Of a stretch of DNA of 64,000 bases, positions 34,629 through 45,269 are shown one piece after another; the stretch's first letter is position 1; each line of letters begins with the position of its first letter. The notes under the pieces were generated by a model. That model saw nothing but the letters and a program-made list of their open reading frames with translations. It was not told where the DNA came from and made no database searches. The translations under genes and the position numbers were made by a program. Source of the stretch: Petunia secreta (taxonomy: Eukaryota > Streptophyta > Magnoliopsida > Solanales > Solanaceae); assembly GCA_029990175.1 (NCBI GenBank), contig JARKIP010000005.1, positions 27,847,501 through 27,911,500 of the forward strand. Direction: 5' to 3'.

Positions 34629-36535
34629 ATGTCTTCCGAAGGAGATGATTTTGCAAAGAGTGCCCTTGCTACTATCCTCGCCAAATTGGATAGTATGCAC
34701 TTGAGGATTGAAAGCCTCGAGAGGGTAAACTCTAGTGCTCTAGTTGAGCAAGGGACTTCTAATGTCCCATCGGAGAAAGGGACCGCGAGTGTCCAAGTCG
34801 AGAAAGGGACCCCGAGTGTCCAAGTTGAAGTCTCAAGTACTCCTAACTTTACCCCGGAGCAAGTTAGCCATGTCATTGAATTTCTCAATCAACAACGGGC
34901 AAAGGAGGAGCGAGAGAGACTTGATCAAGTGTTGGGCAATACCCAACGAACGGGCATTCCCCGTATCTTGGATAACCCCCCAAGAAACATTCCACTACCG
35001 AGACCCGTCCGAAATGTGCAACCTCTTGAGCAAGTAGATGAAGCTCAAGAAGGGGAGGAAGCCGATTATGGTGATGATATGTATGGGTTTGATGATCACT
35101 TTCAACCTAGGCAAGGTATGAATTGGGGTCGAATTGTGGATAGAGGTAGGGGCCGAGGTCGAGGGCCACCTATGGGATATGTTGGAGGGAATGCTAGAAG
35201 GGAGTATGGTGTGAATGAAGATCACTATGGGGGCCAACCGGAGCCTTTCCGTGGAGGTCGTGACAACACCAACATCAATAGTGTGAAGCTTAATCTTCCA
35301 ACCTTTAAGGGGAATTGTGATCCGGCGGCTTACATTGAATGGGTGCTACACATGGAAAGATTGTTTGACACCAATGAGATGACCGATGAGAAGAAAGGTA
35401 CCTATGCTATTTCATCCTTTGAATCCTATGCATCTACTTGGTGGGAATCCATCAAGAGATCAAAGAGGAGAGCGGGAGTTCCCGTGAATGTGGGTTGGAA
35501 TGACTTGAAGGGTATCATGAGTATCAAGTATATCACTCCAAGATATCGTCAAGAGCAACTCAAGAAACTTTATGAGTTGAAGCAAGGTGTCAAAACGGTG
35601 CATGAATATTTTGATGAGTTTGAAAGAATTCGAATGGCATTGACACCGAAGATGAGGAGCAAGCCGTGATCCGTTTCATGAATGGTTTGATCTATGATAT
35701 AGCTTCACAATTGAGATTGCATGCTTATCTTTCACTTCAAGAAGTCCTTGATGTCGCTATTCAAGCTGAGCAATGGCTTGAAAAAGAGAAGTCCAACCGT
35801 TACAAGAGCAACACTTCTACTTCCATGAACAAGTCAAAGGAGTGGAAAAATCCTACTCCCAATGCAAAATTCACAAATGCAAGTGGCCCTAGTGGAGCAA
35901 GTGCTAGCAAAGATGTGAAGAAGCCGTTTGAGAAGTACACACCCAATGTGGGAGGTAATTCTAAAACCCAATTGAATACTCCTACTTCTTCTTCCATTCA
36001 ATGTCACAAATGCAAGGGGTATGGACACTTTGCTAAGGAGTGTCCTACGAAGAGGACCATGGTTCTTGTTGGTGAAAATGCTTATGAACAAGAGAGTGAA
36101 CCGGAGGATGATGAGGGAGTAGAGGGAGATGAGGGAGTAGAGGATGATGATCAAGATGACACGGTGGAGGATGAGGAATCTCATTCTTTTCTAGTTGTGA
36201 GGAGGAGCCTAGGAGCTATGATTGTGGAGGATGGTGAAACCTTGCAAAGGGAAAACCTTTTCCATGCTAGGTGTCGTGTTAAGGGTGTTGTATGCTCTAT
36301 GATCATTGACTCCGGGAGTTGTGCTAATGTTGTGAGTCAATCTCTTATAACCCAATTGAAGTTGCCTACCGTGAAGCATCCCAAGCCATATCGATTGCAA
36401 TGACTTAGTGAATGTGGGGAGCTAAAGGTAGTGAAGCAAGCAACGATCAAGTTCAAAATGGGTAGTTATGTTGATGAACACTTGTTCGACGTTGTGCCCA
36501 TGCAAGCTTGCCACCTTCTCTTTGGAAGGCCTTGG
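34629..36535 (+). pseudogene. Gypsy-3 gag and protease
   Basis: ATG 34629 opens a gag with an N-terminal coiled coil (ILAKLDSMHLRIESLERV), a Gly/Arg-rich segment (GRGRGRGPP, about residue 170), and the retrotransposon-gag domain (LNLPTFKGNCDPAAYIEW, YASTWWESIK, LYELKQG; about residues 220-340). A 1-nt loss near 35645 shifts the frame, and reading continues from IDTEDEEQAVIRFMNG. The CCHC knuckle CHKCKGYGHFAKEC lies at 36003-36044. An acidic linker follows, then the protease motif MIIDSGSCANVV (DSGS, about 36300-36335). TGA at 36401-36403 replaces an expected Trp and TAA at 36536-36538 replaces a Gln. Gag and pol were one frame originally. Confidence 0.92.
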
Positions 36536-36607
36536 TAATTTGATCGGCAAGCGGTCCATGATGGGCGTGTCAACACTTACACACTCAAACATGAAGGAAG
36601 GAAATTT

Positions 36608-38270
36608 GTGTTGAAACCCCTAACTCCCAAACAAGTGAGTGATGACTACAATAGGATGAGGGAGTTGAGGGAGGTGGCAAAGGCCAAGTCAATCATTGAG
36701 ACTAGCCCTTTGTCCAAAAGCATGGTGGCAATCCCACCTTCTTCTTCTACCGGTGGCATTTGTGCCATGATGCAACCGGGCGAGATCTTAAAAGGAAATG
36801 ATGGCACCAAGTTTCTCCTATGCCTAGTGCACAAAGGTATGATCCTTAACTCTAATTGTGATTTTTCTTCTAACCCTTTGCCTAGTGTGTTTGAGAATGT
36901 CTTGAAGGATTTTGGGGACATGTTCCCGGATGAGATGCCGGATGGATTACCTCCTTTGAGGGGTATTGAACATCAAATAGACTTTGTCCCGGGATCTCAA
37001 ATCCCAAACAAGCCGGCTTATAGAAGCAATCCGGAGGATACAAGAGAATTGCAAAAGCAAGTTGATGAATTTCTCACTAAAGTCTTGGTGAGGGAGAGCT
37101 TGAGTCCTTGTGCCGTGCCCGTGATCCTTGTTCCCAAAAAGGACGGCACTTGGAGAATGTGCGTTGATTGTCGGGCCGTGAACAAAAATAACGGTAAAGT
37201 ACCGTCATCCTATTCCCCGACTTGATGATATGTTAGATGAATTGAGTGGTTCATGTGTGTTTAGCAAAATTGACCTTAGGTCCGGCTACCATCAAATCCG
37301 GATGAAACCCGGGGACGAATGGAAAACCGCATTCAAGACCAAATTTGGTCTCTATGAATGGTTGGTGATGCCCTTTGGGCTCTCCAATGCACCTAGCACT
37401 TTCATGAGGCTAATGAACCATGTTCTAAAGCCATTCATCAACAAGTTTGTGGTCGTCTACTTTGACGATATATTGATATATAGAAAATCAATAGACGACC
37501 ATGTTGACCACCTTAGGCAAGTGCTTGAAAAGTTGAGAGCCGAAAGCTCTATGCTAATTTTAAAAGGTGTGCCTTTGGTGTTGAGAAGGTAGTCTTCCTT
37601 GGGTTTGTTGTGAGTGCCCAAGGAGTGGAGGTGGATGAGTCTAAGATAGAGGCCACATGCGATTGGCCTACTCCTACTACCGTGACTCAAGTGAGGAGCT
37701 TTCATGGTCTTGCTAGCTTTTATAGGCGATTTGTGAAAGACTTTAGCTCCATTGCCGCTCCACACACCGAGTTGGTGAAGAAGGACCAACAATTTGTTTG
37801 GGGAGAGCCTCAAGAGAAGGCCTTCCATGAGTTGAAAAGTAGGTTGAGTACCGCCCCTCTATTGCAATTGCCCGACTTCGGAAAGGCATTTGAGGTTGAA
37901 TGTGATGCCTCGGGGGTGGGAATTGGCGGTGTTCTAATGCAAGATAGCAAACCCATCGCCTACTTTAGTGAGAAATTGAAAGGGGCCTCCTTGAACTATT
38001 CTACATATGACAAGGAGTTGTATTCCCTTGTGAGAGCCCTTGCCCATTGGCAACACTATCTTTGGCCTCGTGAGTTTGTAATCAAGAGTGACCATGAGTC
38101 ACTCAAGCATTTGAGAGGCCAAGAGAAGCTCAATAAGAGACATGCCAAGTGGGTTGAATTCATTGAGTCCTTTCCCTATGTGATCCAATACAAGAAAGGG
38201 AAGGACAATGTTGTGGCGGATGCGCTTTCGAGAAAGTTTGCTCTAGCCACCACTCTCACCTCTAAGCTCA
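36608..38270 (+). pseudogene. Gypsy-3 reverse transcriptase and RNase H
   Basis: RT starts in the frame open from 36539 (FPDEMPDGLPPLRGIEHQID, VPVILVPKKDGTWRMCVDCR). A 1-nt gain near 37190 shifts it to LDELSGSCVFSKIDLRSGYH, MPFGLSNAPSTF and the catalytic VVYFDDILIY (YFDD, 37458-37469). A second shift near 37550 leads to FLGFVVSAQGVEVDESKIEA. RNase H follows, with its Asp in FEVECDASG, Glu in YDKELYSLV, Asp in KSDHESLKH, and NVVADALSRK at about 38207-38236. All catalytic residues are present, so only the indels and stops disable it. The clade is not assigned. Confidence 0.92.
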
Positions 38271-39506
38271 TGGGTTTTGAGAGCATTAAATTGATGTATG
38301 CTCATGACCCAAAGCTAAAGAGTGTCCATGACACTCTAGAGAAGGGGGAGAGAGTTGACAAATACCAATGGGTTAATGGATATATCTTCAAAAATGGTAG
38401 GGTGTGCATACCGGAGTCCTCTTGGAGGGAGTTGCTTGTGCATGAGGCACATTGCGGGGGACTCATGGGACATTTTGGCACAAGAAAGACTTTGGCTATT
38501 CTTAAAGAACAATTTCATTGGCCAAAGATGGGGGTGCAAGTGGAAAAGTTTTGCAACAATTGCCTTGAGTGCAAGCGTGCTAAATCCAAAGCCCACCCCC
38601 ATGGGTTGTATACCCCTCTCCCCGTACCTACTAGTCCATGGTTGGATATCTCAATGGATTTTGTGATGGGATTACCAAGGACTAGGGGGGCCATGATAGC
38701 ATTTATGTTGTTGTGGATAGGTTCTCCAAAATGGCTCATTTCATTCCATGCAAGAAATGTGATGATGCACAACATGTTGCAACTTTGTTTATTGAAAATG
38801 TTTTGAAGTTGCATGGTGTGCCTCAAACCATAGTGAGTGATAGGGACACTAAGTTCCTAAGTTATTTTTGGAGGTGTTTATGGGGTGCTTTAGGCACCAA
38901 GCTCTTGTTCTCCACGTCCCACCACCCACAAACCAATGGGCAAACGGAAGTGGTAAACCGAACCTTGGGTGCTCTTCTTAGAGCCATGACCCGAGGTAAG
39001 GCCGGGACTTGGATTGATCGTCTACCTCTTATGGAGTTTGCCTACAATCGCACATTGCATAGCATGATAGGCATGACTCCGTTCGAGTGTGTCTATGGTT
39101 TTAACCCCTTGATTCCCCTTGATCTAACCCCTTTGCCAGGGAAATGGTTGTTAATTTTGAAGGTAAAGCTAGAGCCAAGGCTTTGATGGAGCTACATGCT
39201 AAGGCGAAGAAGAACTTGGAGGAAGCTTATGCAAAGGTAGCCTCCAAGAAAAACAAGGGACGCAAGAAGGTGGAACTCAAGAAGGGTGACTATGTGTGGG
39301 TGCACTTCCGGAAAGAAAGGTTTCCAAACCTTAGAAAAGGGAAGTTGGCACCCCGTGGAGATGGCCCATTCCAAGTGCTTTCCAAGATAAACAACAATGC
39401 CTATGTGGTCGACTTGCCAAGTGAGTATCAAGTTTCTAATACTTTCAATGTTTGTGACTTGGTTCCTTTGGATGTAGGTAATGAAGAGGTCGTGAATGAT
39501 GATTAA
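38271..39506 (+). pseudogene. Gypsy-3 integrase
   Basis: The zinc-binding HHCC domain is at about 38437-38575 (HEAHCGGLMGH; CNNCLEC). The catalytic core has Asp in WLDISMDF, Asp in IVSDRDTKFLS and Glu in TNGQTEVVNRT (about 38642, 38832 and 38950). The frame is lost at a run of six G near 38690 and regained from 38713. It is lost again near 39140, after LIPLDLTPLP. The C-terminal domain reads VWVHFRKERFPNLRKGKL, PRGDGPFQVL and NTFNVCDLVPLDV, with the stop at 39504-39506. No chromodomain is seen. The core triad is intact. Confidence 0.92.
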
Positions 39507-39549
39507 GAGGTCGTGAATGATGCTCCAATTTCGAGGACGAAATCCTCTC

Positions 39550-39562
39550 AAGAAGGGGAGGA
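39550..39562 (+). promoter_or_regulatory. Gypsy-3 polypurine tract
   Basis: AAGAAGGGGAGGA directly precedes the 3' LTR, the position of the plus-strand primer. Confidence 0.85.
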
Positions 39563-40297
39563 TGATAAGACCCAAACCCCCACAAGACCCTTCACTCGGA
39601 GCCAAGCTAAGGACATCCAAGGAGTACACCTACAGTTGATGAGGAAGGGCCTAGAAGAAGGAAGCGATTGGAAGTCGTTTCGAGTGATTGGAGCACAAGA
39701 GGAGCAGCCCAGTGCTTTGGGCGCTCCGCCTGAAAAAACAGGCGCTCCGCCTAAGGGAGCCTAGGCTTGGGCGCTCCGCCCAAACTCTGGGCGCCCCGCC
39801 TAGGCCACCCCACTGCTCAAGAGCTTGGGCGCTCGGCCCCAAATTCGGGCGCTCCGCCCAAAACGCTGAAGGGTGAATTCCTAGCTAGTGTTAAGACTAT
39901 TTTGACCCTACGTGGTCCTATGTTTCTATGCCTAAGTGTGGGCATATTAGACCTTTCATATGGTGTCTAAAAACACCTATAAATAGCTAGTTGTCTTATT
40001 ATTTTCATTACCTTACCTTTGATGAAAAACAAACACTTGTGTTGAAGAGTTGAACTCTTATTGAATGAAAAACCTTGAATTGGGACTTGTTCTTCCTCTA
40101 GCGGATCTAGATGAATTCCAATCCCCCCGACCATTCTACTTGCGTGCTCACGTTAGCTCGAGGGTAGTTGCCTAGCGTAGGTGTTCTTGACCTCCTCTCG
40201 GGGTGTAACGGAACAAGTTCTCCGTTGCTACTTGAGATTTGTGATCGAGATACGTCTCGTTCTTATCCTTTTTATTTTCCGCGTTTGATTCTTATCA
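39563..40297 (+). repeat. Gypsy-3 3' LTR (735 bp)
   Basis: It has the same ends as the 5' LTR. It is longer by one GC-rich hairpin unit near 39833-39853 (a GGGCGCTCGGCCCC unit next to the normal one). The TATA box is at 39978-39985. Confidence 0.95.
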
Positions 40298-40302
40298 GCT
40301 GA

Positions 40303-40773
40303 GATGTTGCATATTGCGTTCGTAAAAATATAATATAGCTTGCATCAAATCTTATATAGTGTGTAAGAACAAGGTACTTCAAAAGCTTCCCCTATTGCAT
40401 CAAGTGTGAGCTAATTCAAGTTCCATCGACTTGTTCTATATCGAAAGGTATATTGAAGAGGTGATTATCAGTTTAATCATGTTAACCCATTCAAAGTTCC
40501 GTGTATCTTTGTTTCAAAAATGTGGAACTCTCCTCTCGTGATCGAGGAAGGATCATCTTAGTCAGAATAATTTGGGCAATGGTGTTATCATATTATCCAG
40601 ATATGTTTTATTCCAAGAGTTCGGTGTTCGTGTTATAGTTTTAATTCTGTAATCATGAGAAAAATTCTGTGGGATAGTTTATGAAGGTCGTGCAAGTTCT
40701 TTTGTCATCAGAGTGAATCTTGCTTTAGATTTAGGCTCGTTCGAAGACAAACGAGAGTTTAAGTGGAGGATAA
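40303..40773 (+). other. X-plus internal region after Gypsy-3, with hairpin and PPT
   Basis: It is the continuation of X-plus beyond the GCTGA duplication and matches X-minus 24720-24241 in reverse complement. It ends in AAGTGGAGGATAA (40761-40773), the polypurine tract. At 40736-40755, CTCGTT-CGAAGACA-AACGAG keeps a 6-bp stem equivalent to the 8-bp stem in X-minus and X4. Confidence 0.8.
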
Positions 40774-43455
40774 TGAAACGACCTCGGTCAGTCGTTTCGG
40801 AAGTTAGGACTCCGATTGGTGTGTCGATAATTTTAAAATATTCGTAATGTCCATTAGGACCTGTCTGTAAAATTTGAGCTAAATCAGACCTCATTTGGTA
40901 GGCACCGGAAGAAGGTTTCAGTTTTTATTGGCGATAAATATTAAAAAGAGATTTTCGAGCTCGGTTTTGCCGAATAAGCTCCGATTCGAAATCCAAAAGC
41001 GCCGTTGGGTTTGTATGATTATTTATGACCTTTGTGAACTTTTGAAAGTGAATTTCGATGTTGTTCGGCTAGTTTCCGCTAAAATGCCGTAAGTTAAATA
41101 ATTTGATTTTTTCTATTTAAATTCGCATCTTGAGTTTCGGGAGTCCAATTTGAGATCCGCCTTCGCGAGTATGTTACATATATTTTGTACAACGTGTATG
41201 CAAAAGTTGGAATTATTTCAAATATCGTAGAGTACCGTTTTAATTTTTACTGTAACAACGAATTTTAAAAGAAAAAAGAAAAAAAAAAAGAGAAAAGACG
41301 AAACACTAAAACACAAAACAAAAAAAAAAGAAAGAAAATGGAAGTGACCTAAGAGGTGGTGGACTTTGTCCAAGGCCTTTATATTGATGATGAAGAAAAA
41401 GATATACAGAAACAAAACGATTCAGAAGCAGAGAAAATGAAATGGCGCAGAAATGGAAAAAAATGCCAGAAAATGAGAAAAGAGGTTGGAGAAAAGTAGA
41501 ATTTTTACCCTGAAACAATCAGGTAATGATCCTAATATATTATTTGATTTTATTACGTATAAATGTAATTTTATTACGTATAAATGAAACAATCAGGTAA
41601 TGACCCTAATATATTATTTGATTTTATTACGTATAAATGTAATTTATTTGATCCTAAACTTGGAATATTATACCCCGTTTTAATAAGTTCAATTAATAGT
41701 TTAAATGGTCAAATGGACCCCGATAACGAAATTGATTATATATTCGTACTCAGTGAGTTATGGCAACATATAAATGTAATTTATTTAGGGTTTGGTCATG
41801 TGACCTTAAACCCTGTATATAGGCCTGACCTGCGTATTGCGTATGCGAATAGGGTATCAGGTTCCTACCTGGATTGCCCTAAGATGTGAGGAATGAAGCC
41901 TTTAGCCTAAATTGATATATTTTTCTACTTGTTAAATAGAGTGGGATCGTTTGGCAAGAAAACCAAAGGATAAAGCGGTTGTTGATTAGCCGTACTAACT
42001 TTTGGAAGAGGTAAGTATTTATATCCATTTCTTTAAAGGCACCTGGCCTCTTGGATTTTCTACCACATGTTCCTTACGTGTGTAGCTGCCGATAGGCATA
42101 CTCATTACGCCTTAGCTTTGGATTTACATTGTATATTATATATTATATGTTATGTCTGGTTGTTGGTATTGCATTGAGGATTTGAGCATTGTACTCTGGC
42201 TATGAGTTGGCATCAACTTACCGGCTGTCGATGAGAGTCCCGCGCCGGTGAAGGGTTATTATTGCATCACATTGCATTCATATGCATTATATGTCATTCA
42301 TATGCATTACATTGCATATCATATTGGGTGCAGGAGTATTCCGCCCCAGGAGCAGGAGTATTCCGCTCCATTGTATCATATTGAGGGTAGGAGTATTTTG
42401 CCCCAGGAGCAGGAGTATTCCCCTCCATTGTATCATATTGAGGGTAGGAGGATTCCGCCCTAGGAGAGTGCAGGAGTATTCTGCCTCAGCTTTACATTAT
42501 ATCGGATGCAGGAGTATTCCGCCCCAAGAGAGTGCAGGTGTATTCCGCCTCTGGTTTATATTATATCGGGTGCAGGAGTATTCCGCCCCAGGAGCAGGAG
42601 TATTCCACTCCAGTTGGTTATCAGATTGGATTCCCCTCGAATGCAGGAGTATTCCGCTTCGGGATGGGATTACGGGCACATGTGACCCTTTGCATCAGAT
42701 TTCATTTCATTTCATCTCAGTTCATCTCATTTCATTTCATACTATTGTGTAAACTTGTGGTACATAACTATTGTCCTGCTTATATGTGCATTGCTTATTT
42801 GTTGATATATTTCTTGCTCATATCCCTAGTTGAGTTTATGGTTTCATACGCATTCCCGATTATTAATGAGTTCGTCATTCCATATGTTTTTCCAGCTATT
42901 ATCTGGCTCCGCCTTTTCATAATTTAAATAACTGGAATTTTGTTTATCTGTTTCTTTTCTCCCTGGCTAGCTATCCTATCCTTTGAGGTGGCTAGTCTGC
43001 CCCACTTATTGAGTCCTTTTGACTCACCCTCGTTTGTTGTTTATTTCTTGTCTATCTATTTCATTTCGGCAGGTTCGCTCCAGGATTGAGTTCGCCACGC
43101 TGTGAAGGAGCGAAAACGGCCTCAGCTGTCAGGGTGAGCCAGCTTTTATTCCGGATGGCTACCAGTTTATTGGTTATCATTTCAGTTGCATTTGTTCCCT
43201 TCAGGAGGTATCTGTCTTTTTTTGTACTCTTAGATGTCTAGTCTGGATAGCCCTAAACCTAACATGTTGGGTAGTCAGCTGTAATTTCTTTTGTACAGCT
43301 TAGAGGTATCAGTATGTTTGTATTTTTTTAAGTCTTGTCCTTATTTATGAATTATTATACTTATTTTCCTAATTTAATTGGTAAGGGTTCGCCCGACGGG
43401 TCTAGGGGAGGATGTCGGGTGCCCGCATGGCCTAACCGGATTTCGGGTCGTGTCA
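40774..43455 (+). repeat. X-plus 3' LTR (2682 bp)
   Basis: It starts TGAAACGACC and ends GGTCGTGTCA. The GGAGTATTCC array is at about 42330-42660. Near 41540-41640 a segment around ATTATTTGATTTTATTACGT is duplicated, which is absent from the 5' LTR. This LTR is 91 bp longer than its partner. Confidence 0.92.
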
Positions 43456-43460
43456 TAGGG

Positions 43461-45254
43461 TCTCACAAATTCCAGGAATAAATCATATCAGAAGCTCACC
43501 CCTCTACCGCAACCGATTCTTAATAGAAGCGACATCTAAGGAAACTATCGAAACATGATGAGACACACCATTTCCAGATCGATCGAAAGAATCAAATCTT
43601 ACTCACATTTAAGAGAAGAAGAAATCCCAGGGCCTACTACATCGGATACCTCAGCATCCTGCCGACTGGTAGTTCATAAAACTGCCTCTGCAGCTGAGTC
43701 GAGCCGCTACCATGATAATTACTTCTAAAAGAACCACTATCACCACGCTCTCGACCTCTACTGGATGGTGGCATTTCTTTTGCTGATTGAGATCTAAATG
43801 AAATCGCTTGCGACTGTGCAGATGCCTGATGACGAGAGAAAAGACAACTGCCTACTTGTCGGAGTAAGGAAAAACTCCTCAAAGAATAGCCAGACTCCTG
43901 ACAATGATACCACATTTTCAATGAAAATGGAAGCTGAACAGGTTGTTGATAGTTACAAAGAGAAAAACTGAGTCTGATATTGACGAACTATTGGCGCACT
44001 CTATGAATCGTGTGACACAAGCTAAGATAACCTTGAAGGTGACCTCCCAAAATAATCAGAACTCTTACCTCCAAATGACGTTCCATGGTTGCACACTTGG
44101 GCCACGGGATCTCTTGCTCTCCCGCTCTAACTCTTCCCGCTCTAACTTATGGTATGCCTAATACCTTTGAGCAATATCAACAACGACATCAAATGAAGTC
44201 CCTACCTCAATTTTTTTCGAGCCATCTGGGATCTCAAGGAAGGAGAAAGGTCATCAATAAATCTTTGAATCTCTCGAAAGGCTCTTGGACTAGTTCTAAT
44301 ACATATTCAGCCATTCTATAGAATTAAATCTCATATTCTGAAACACCAACAGGCTAACCGACAGGCTACCCTGTCCAATCCACTAAAACTGGGAACAGTT
44401 TTCATCTCGCTCGCTACTCGGAAGGAACTTTTCCACGAATCTTGAAGAAAAACCGAACTAAGTCAGCTAATAAGAGTGTGGTCCACAAATCCAGGGCTGG
44501 ACCTTGAAACTAGAAAGAAGAATAATCAACACCATACAACTCGATATAATCAAGAGCCTGAAGGATACGCTGACATCATTTTATTTTAAAAAGAATCACG
44601 AGGTTTATCTGATATATTCCTTAAGGATATCTGAAGGTTCGACCGCGTAAAATAATATAATCTCTTTGGGCACTCGGACCGAACTGTTACCTAGGCTGGC
44701 TAACCAGCCAGAGCAATTGGTGGCGCAACACATGCTGCCTCTGGAACATAATTTACTGAGGCAATATCAGGAACTGGAACAAGAGTTTTGTAAGTCCGAA
44801 CATCTGCATATGCGGCGACCTAATAAGCTGCCTAACGAATAATAGGTTCTTGTGGTATCTGCGTCGCCAAAATTCTCATAAAAGCATCGTAGAGAGCCAA
44901 GGGAACCACAAGGCCCTGCTCCCTTGCCCACCGTGAGCTCGTACAGCTGGGACCTCCGTAACTAGATCTTCAGCACGATCAAAACTCTCGGGGCTTCGTC
45001 AGTGCTAGCCCCAGGCTAGACTGCTTCGTCTTGAACTCATACCGTTTGCTGACTTGTCGCACGAGGGTTCACAATTACCACGAAGGAATTAACGCAAATA
45101 CTTTTGCATCCCAAAACCTACACACGATCAGAAAAGAAGGAAGTGAAACTTCCTAAATGCCATCATAGCATCTCGTAGATAAGTACGGATGTCTACGTAC
45201 CCATCAGTGAGACTCTACTTAGGAACTGTCATAGTCTAGATAGACTCTAAACTG
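43461..45254 (-). pseudogene. X-minus gag region
   Basis: It is the reverse-complement equivalent of X-plus 29057-30850. The minus strand has an open stretch 43921-43637 with a decayed knuckle (YHCQESGYSLRS) and a tail like that of X-plus. The expected initiator near 45080 is GTG (VNPRATSQQT) where X-plus has ATG. Breaks are shared in part with X-plus, so the gag was probably already non-functional in their common source. Confidence 0.7.
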
Positions 45255-45267
45255 GGCTCTGATACCA
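45255..45267 (-). promoter_or_regulatory. Primer binding site of X-minus
   Basis: The minus strand reads TGGTATCAGAGCC, 2 nt from the LTR: a perfect initiator-Met-tRNA match, in contrast to the mutated site in X-plus. Confidence 0.92.
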
Positions 45268-45269
45268 AC

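Larger units (their letters stand above)
32665..40297 (+). mobile_element. Gypsy-3: complete, young Ty3/Gypsy element (TSD GCTGA)
   Basis: LTRs 32665-33380 and 39563-40297 begin TGATAAGA and end TCTTATCA. The target duplication GCTGA is perfect at 32660-32664 and 40298-40302. A PBS, 1.2 kb leader, gag-pol and PPT are all present in order. The two LTRs differ by about 19 substitutions over roughly 715 aligned bases (counted by eye), plus a 19-20 bp repeat-unit indel. It is the innermost and probably youngest insertion. Gag-pol is broken by about five frameshifts and two stops, so it is not autonomous now. Confidence 0.96.
26466..43455 (+). mobile_element. X-plus: family X LTR element (second nest, TSD TAGGG)
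   Basis: LTRs 26466-29056 and 40774-43455 in direct orientation are flanked by TAGGG at 26461-26465 and 43456-43460. It lies inside the internal region of X-minus. The pre-insertion sequence (GACCCTACTAGTTTA on the minus strand) is still visible at the matching spot in X-plus itself, near 30852. Without the nested Gypsy-3 it measures about 9.35 kb. Confidence 0.93.
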
